DNA of 64,000 nt from Myxococcales bacterium (lineage in GTDB: Bacteria > Myxococcota_A > Polyangia > Polyangiales > Polyangiaceae): contig JADJKB010000025.1 of the NCBI GenBank assembly GCA_016706225.1, positions 248,001-312,000 of the forward strand, written 5' to 3'. The position numbers were made by a program, and so were the translations under genes. Positions 61,995 to 64,000 of the stretch are shown here, in pieces. The notes under the pieces were generated by a model, which saw only the letters and a program-made list of their open reading frames with translations, was not told where the DNA came from and did no database searches. How positions within the stretch are numbered: the stretch's first letter is position 1; each line of letters opens with the position of its first letter.

Positions 61995-64000
61995 TCAGAA
62001 GACGACCTTGGTCATTCTCTTGACGATCACGTGAGTGTCTCGCTGCGGCGCGATCGGGCCCCAGTAGTTGAAGTGGTAGCTGAACTGGCCATAGCCACCG
62101 CTCAGGTAGTTCGGCTTCAGGTGGATGCGCGTGAAGCTGTTGTGCCCACCCGCCCGCCGATTGCCGCGCACCTGTGACTTCGGAATGCCAACGGTTCGTT
62201 CGGGGACGTGATAGACGATGCACACACCCCTGGGGATACGTGCGCTCACGCAGGCGCGTGTGCAGTAGACACCGTGGTCGTTGTAGACCTCGACCCAGTC
62301 GTTGTCCTGAATGCCGAGCTCCTCCGCGTCAGCCTCGCTCATCCAGCATGGCTCACAGCCGCGCGACAGCGTGAGCATTCGGTGGTTCTCCATGTAGGTC
62401 GAATGGATGTGCCACTTGCCGTGCGGAGTGAGGCAGTTGAGCGCCAGCGCCTCGCCGTCCTTGAGTGTCTCCTTCAGGTCGCCGTAGGCCGCGGGTTTGG
62501 GCGACGGCTTGTAGGTCGGGAGGTTCTCGCCGTAGGCGAGGTACATCTCGTGATCGAGGTAGAAGTGCTGGCGGCCCGTGAGCGTCCGCCACGGCACGAG
62601 TTTGTCGTAGTTGTAGGTGTACGGCGCGTACGCACGGCCGTTGTTCATCAACCCCGACCAGAGCGGTGACGTGTTGTAACGTCGTGGTTGCGCCTGGAGC
62701 TCCTCGTAGGTGATGCGGACGTCCTTGCTGCCCTCTCCGAGGTCGGCGAGCACGAGGCCCGTCTTCTTCTCCATGTTCTCGTACGCGCGCACGTTGAGCT
62801 CGCCGTTGGTGAGCGTCGAGAGGTGCAGCAGCACGTTCGCGGCCTGGTTGTCCTCGCGGAGCGACGGGTAGACCTTGCCGTCGAACGTCTGTTTCGGGAA
62901 GTGATTGGAGGAGAGCAGCTGGTCGTACTCGTCTTGGCAGTGGTAGTGGTTGCCGTGACCGCCGAGGCCAGTCTTCTTGATGTTTTCCCCGAGGGTGATG
63001 TATTTCTCGTACAGCTTCGTGTAGTCGCGCTCGACTACGCCAAGCTTGTGCATGGTCTTGCCCGGGATCGCTTCGCACTCGCCGCGGTACCAGTCCTTGA
63101 TCTCCGGCTGGGTGATCTCGTCCGCCGTGTCGTGGGACAGCGGCGTCGCGACGATGTCCTTCTGGGGCGTGGCCAGGTGTTTCTTGGCACACTCGCTGGT
63201 GGCCTGCGCCAGGAGCTTGAAGATGTCCCAGTCCGACTTCGACTCCCAGACCGGCGCCACCGCTTGTGAGAGCGGGTGAATGAAGGAGTGCAGATCGGTG
63301 CTGTTGAGGTCCGCCTTTTCGTACCAGGATGCCGCCGGCAAGACGATGTCGGAGTAGAGAGCCGACGAGTCCATGCGGAAGTTGAGGTCGACGACCAGGT
63401 CCATCTTCCCGGTCGGCGCGACGTCGTGCCACTTCACCTCTTTGGTGTGTTCGTCCGAGTCCTTGCCGATAGCGTTGGAATGGGTACCGAGGTAGTGTTT
63501 GAGGGCGTACTCGTGCCCCTTCATGCTCCCCATGATGGCGTTGCCGCGCCAGATGTACCAAACGCGTGGGTGGTTTACGTCAGCCTCCGGATCACTGACG
63601 GAGTAGTCTAGTTTCTTGCTCTTCAGCTTCTCGAGCACGTACTCGGTGATCTCGTCGTTCGACTTCGCGCCGTGCTTCTCGGCCTCACGCGTCAGCTCGA
63701 GTGGGTTCTGCTCGAACTGCGGGTAGTACGGCATCCAGCCCATGCGCACCGACTGGTAGATCGTGTCCGCGGTGTGCTGCGCCGTGCGGTCGTTCTTCGG
63801 CACCGCGTTGTAGCGCGAGAACTGCCCGTCGTAGCGGTACTGGCAGGTGTTGATGTAGTGCCACAGGGGGGCCTGCTGGAGGCGGCTGGGCCCCTGCCAG
63901 TCCTTGGCAAACGCGATGGCTGCCCAGGAGTCGACCGGCGCCAGCTTCTCTTGTCCGACGTAGTGGTTGAGACCGCCACCGTTCTTGCCGACGCAGCCCG
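61995..64000 (-). CDS. narG: Respiratory nitrate reductase alpha subunit NarG, 5' end off window
   Basis: Catalytic Mo-bis-MGD nitrate reductase subunit. The frame is open through the right edge and covers the C-terminal 668 or so of the roughly 1240 residues. It reads from CVGKNGGGLNHYVGQEKLAP through SRLQQAPLWHYINTCQYRYD, then LVVDLNFRMDSSALYSDIVL, PAASWYEKADLNSTD, and ends in GYGQFSYHFNYWGPIAPQ and the usual basic tail to the stop at 61995. The Asp ligand to Mo and the N-terminal iron-sulfur motif lie beyond the window, as does the operon promoter. Confidence 0.96.
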   Translation of the reverse strand, partial: GCVGKNGGGLNHYVGQEKLAPVDSWAAIAFAKDWQGPSRLQQAPLWHYINTCQYRYDGQFSRYNAVPKNDRTAQHTADTIYQSVRMGWMPYYPQFEQNPLELTREAEKHGAKSNDEITEYVLEKLKSKKLDYSVSDPEADVNHPRVWYIWRGNAIMGSMKGHEYALKHYLGTHSNAIGKDSDEHTKEVKWHDVAPTGKMDLVVDLNFRMDSSALYSDIVLPAASWYEKADLNSTDLHSFIHPLSQAVAPVWESKSDWDIFKLLAQATSECAKKHLATPQKDIVATPLSHDTADEITQPEIKDWYRGECEAIPGKTMHKLGVVERDYTKLYEKYITLGENIKKTGLGGHGNHYHCQDEYDQLLSSNHFPKQTFDGKVYPSLREDNQAANVLLHLSTLTNGELNVRAYENMEKKTGLVLADLGEGSKDVRITYEELQAQPRRYNTSPLWSGLMNNGRAYAPYTYNYDKLVPWRTLTGRQHFYLDHEMYLAYGENLPTYKPSPKPAAYGDLKETLKDGEALALNCLTPHGKWHIHSTYMENHRMLTLSRGCEPCWMSEADAEELGIQDNDWVEVYNDHGVYCTRACVSARIPRGVCIVYHVPERTVGIPKSQVRGNRRAGGHNSFTRIHLKPNYLSGGYGQFSYHFNYWGPIAPQRDTHVIVKRMTKVVF

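Noticed and set aside
1..64000. CRISPR arrays, tRNA/rRNA genes and intact IS or prophage
   Set aside because: No repeat-spacer pattern, cloverleaf or conserved rRNA segment was recognised by eye; the tandem repeats present are coding minisatellites.

Overview
The window is GC-rich, gene-dense chromosomal DNA that looks like a myxobacterium (Myxococcota, most likely Polyangiales/Sorangium-like). This is inferred from gene content: several lipoproteins with a lipobox followed by long Gly/Ala/Ser/Thr-rich linkers, an AgmX/PglI-type C-terminal domain protein, an IgGFc-binding-like lipoprotein, a very large (pseudo)kinase-TPR protein, and hybrid histidine kinases. Many starts are GTG, and very long antisense ORFs appear opposite real genes, as expected at this GC content. 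No rRNA, tRNA, CRISPR array, intact IS or prophage was recognised.

Layout. 1-435 holds a hotdog thioesterase cut by the window edge. 557-8347 is a complete V/A-type ATPase operon on the minus strand (G/H-like, C, I, K, F, E, A, B, D) in which every start overlaps the preceding stop. 8590-16228 carries a hemerythrin protein and a cluster of secreted proteins or lipoproteins (pectate-lyase-like beta-helix, outer-membrane barrel, GFGGT-repeat lipoprotein, IgGFc-binding-like lipoprotein). 16567-30174 holds an MgtC/DUF4010 membrane protein, a 1779-residue pseudokinase-TPR protein, an MFS transporter, a crotonase, a GST, a pilin-like protein, a lipoprotein and a hybrid histidine kinase. 30224-33205 is a patchy stretch with gene remnants (a DUF3427 helicase tail and a decayed IS91-like transposase). 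33215-46764 is mostly housekeeping and envelope functions: DUF389, methyltransferase, GST, polytopic membrane protein, gamma-glutamyltransferase, two tandem DUF4013 proteins, MoaB, glycosyltransferase, DUF971, ribosomal protein bS21, a Cys/Met-metabolism PLP enzyme, a BNR-like protein and a HAD phosphatase. 46783-50530 is another secreted cluster (VWA lipoprotein, repeat lipoprotein, AgmX/PglI-type lipoprotein).

51054-64000 is a nitrate-respiration locus. A plus-strand two-component pair (membrane histidine kinase followed by a response regulator with two GAF-like domains and a SARP/BTAD output) converges on a minus-strand operon narG(partial)-narH-narJ-narI-narK1-narK2-moaA. The operon encodes the membrane nitrate reductase, its chaperone, two transporters and the first enzyme of molybdenum-cofactor synthesis. 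The kinase carries a GGxxNP motif resembling the quinone-binding motif of RegB/PrrB, and the regulator has a six-cysteine cluster in its second GAF-like domain. Together they suggest a redox-sensing circuit for nitrate respiration of a kind I do not recognise as described. This is the most interesting candidate in the window, with the pseudokinase-TPR protein second.

Minus-strand operons dominate both ends. At least five remnants or frameshifted genes are visible (16260-16568, 26290-26860, 30224-30367, 32504-32760, 32775-33091), which marks the accessory spots.
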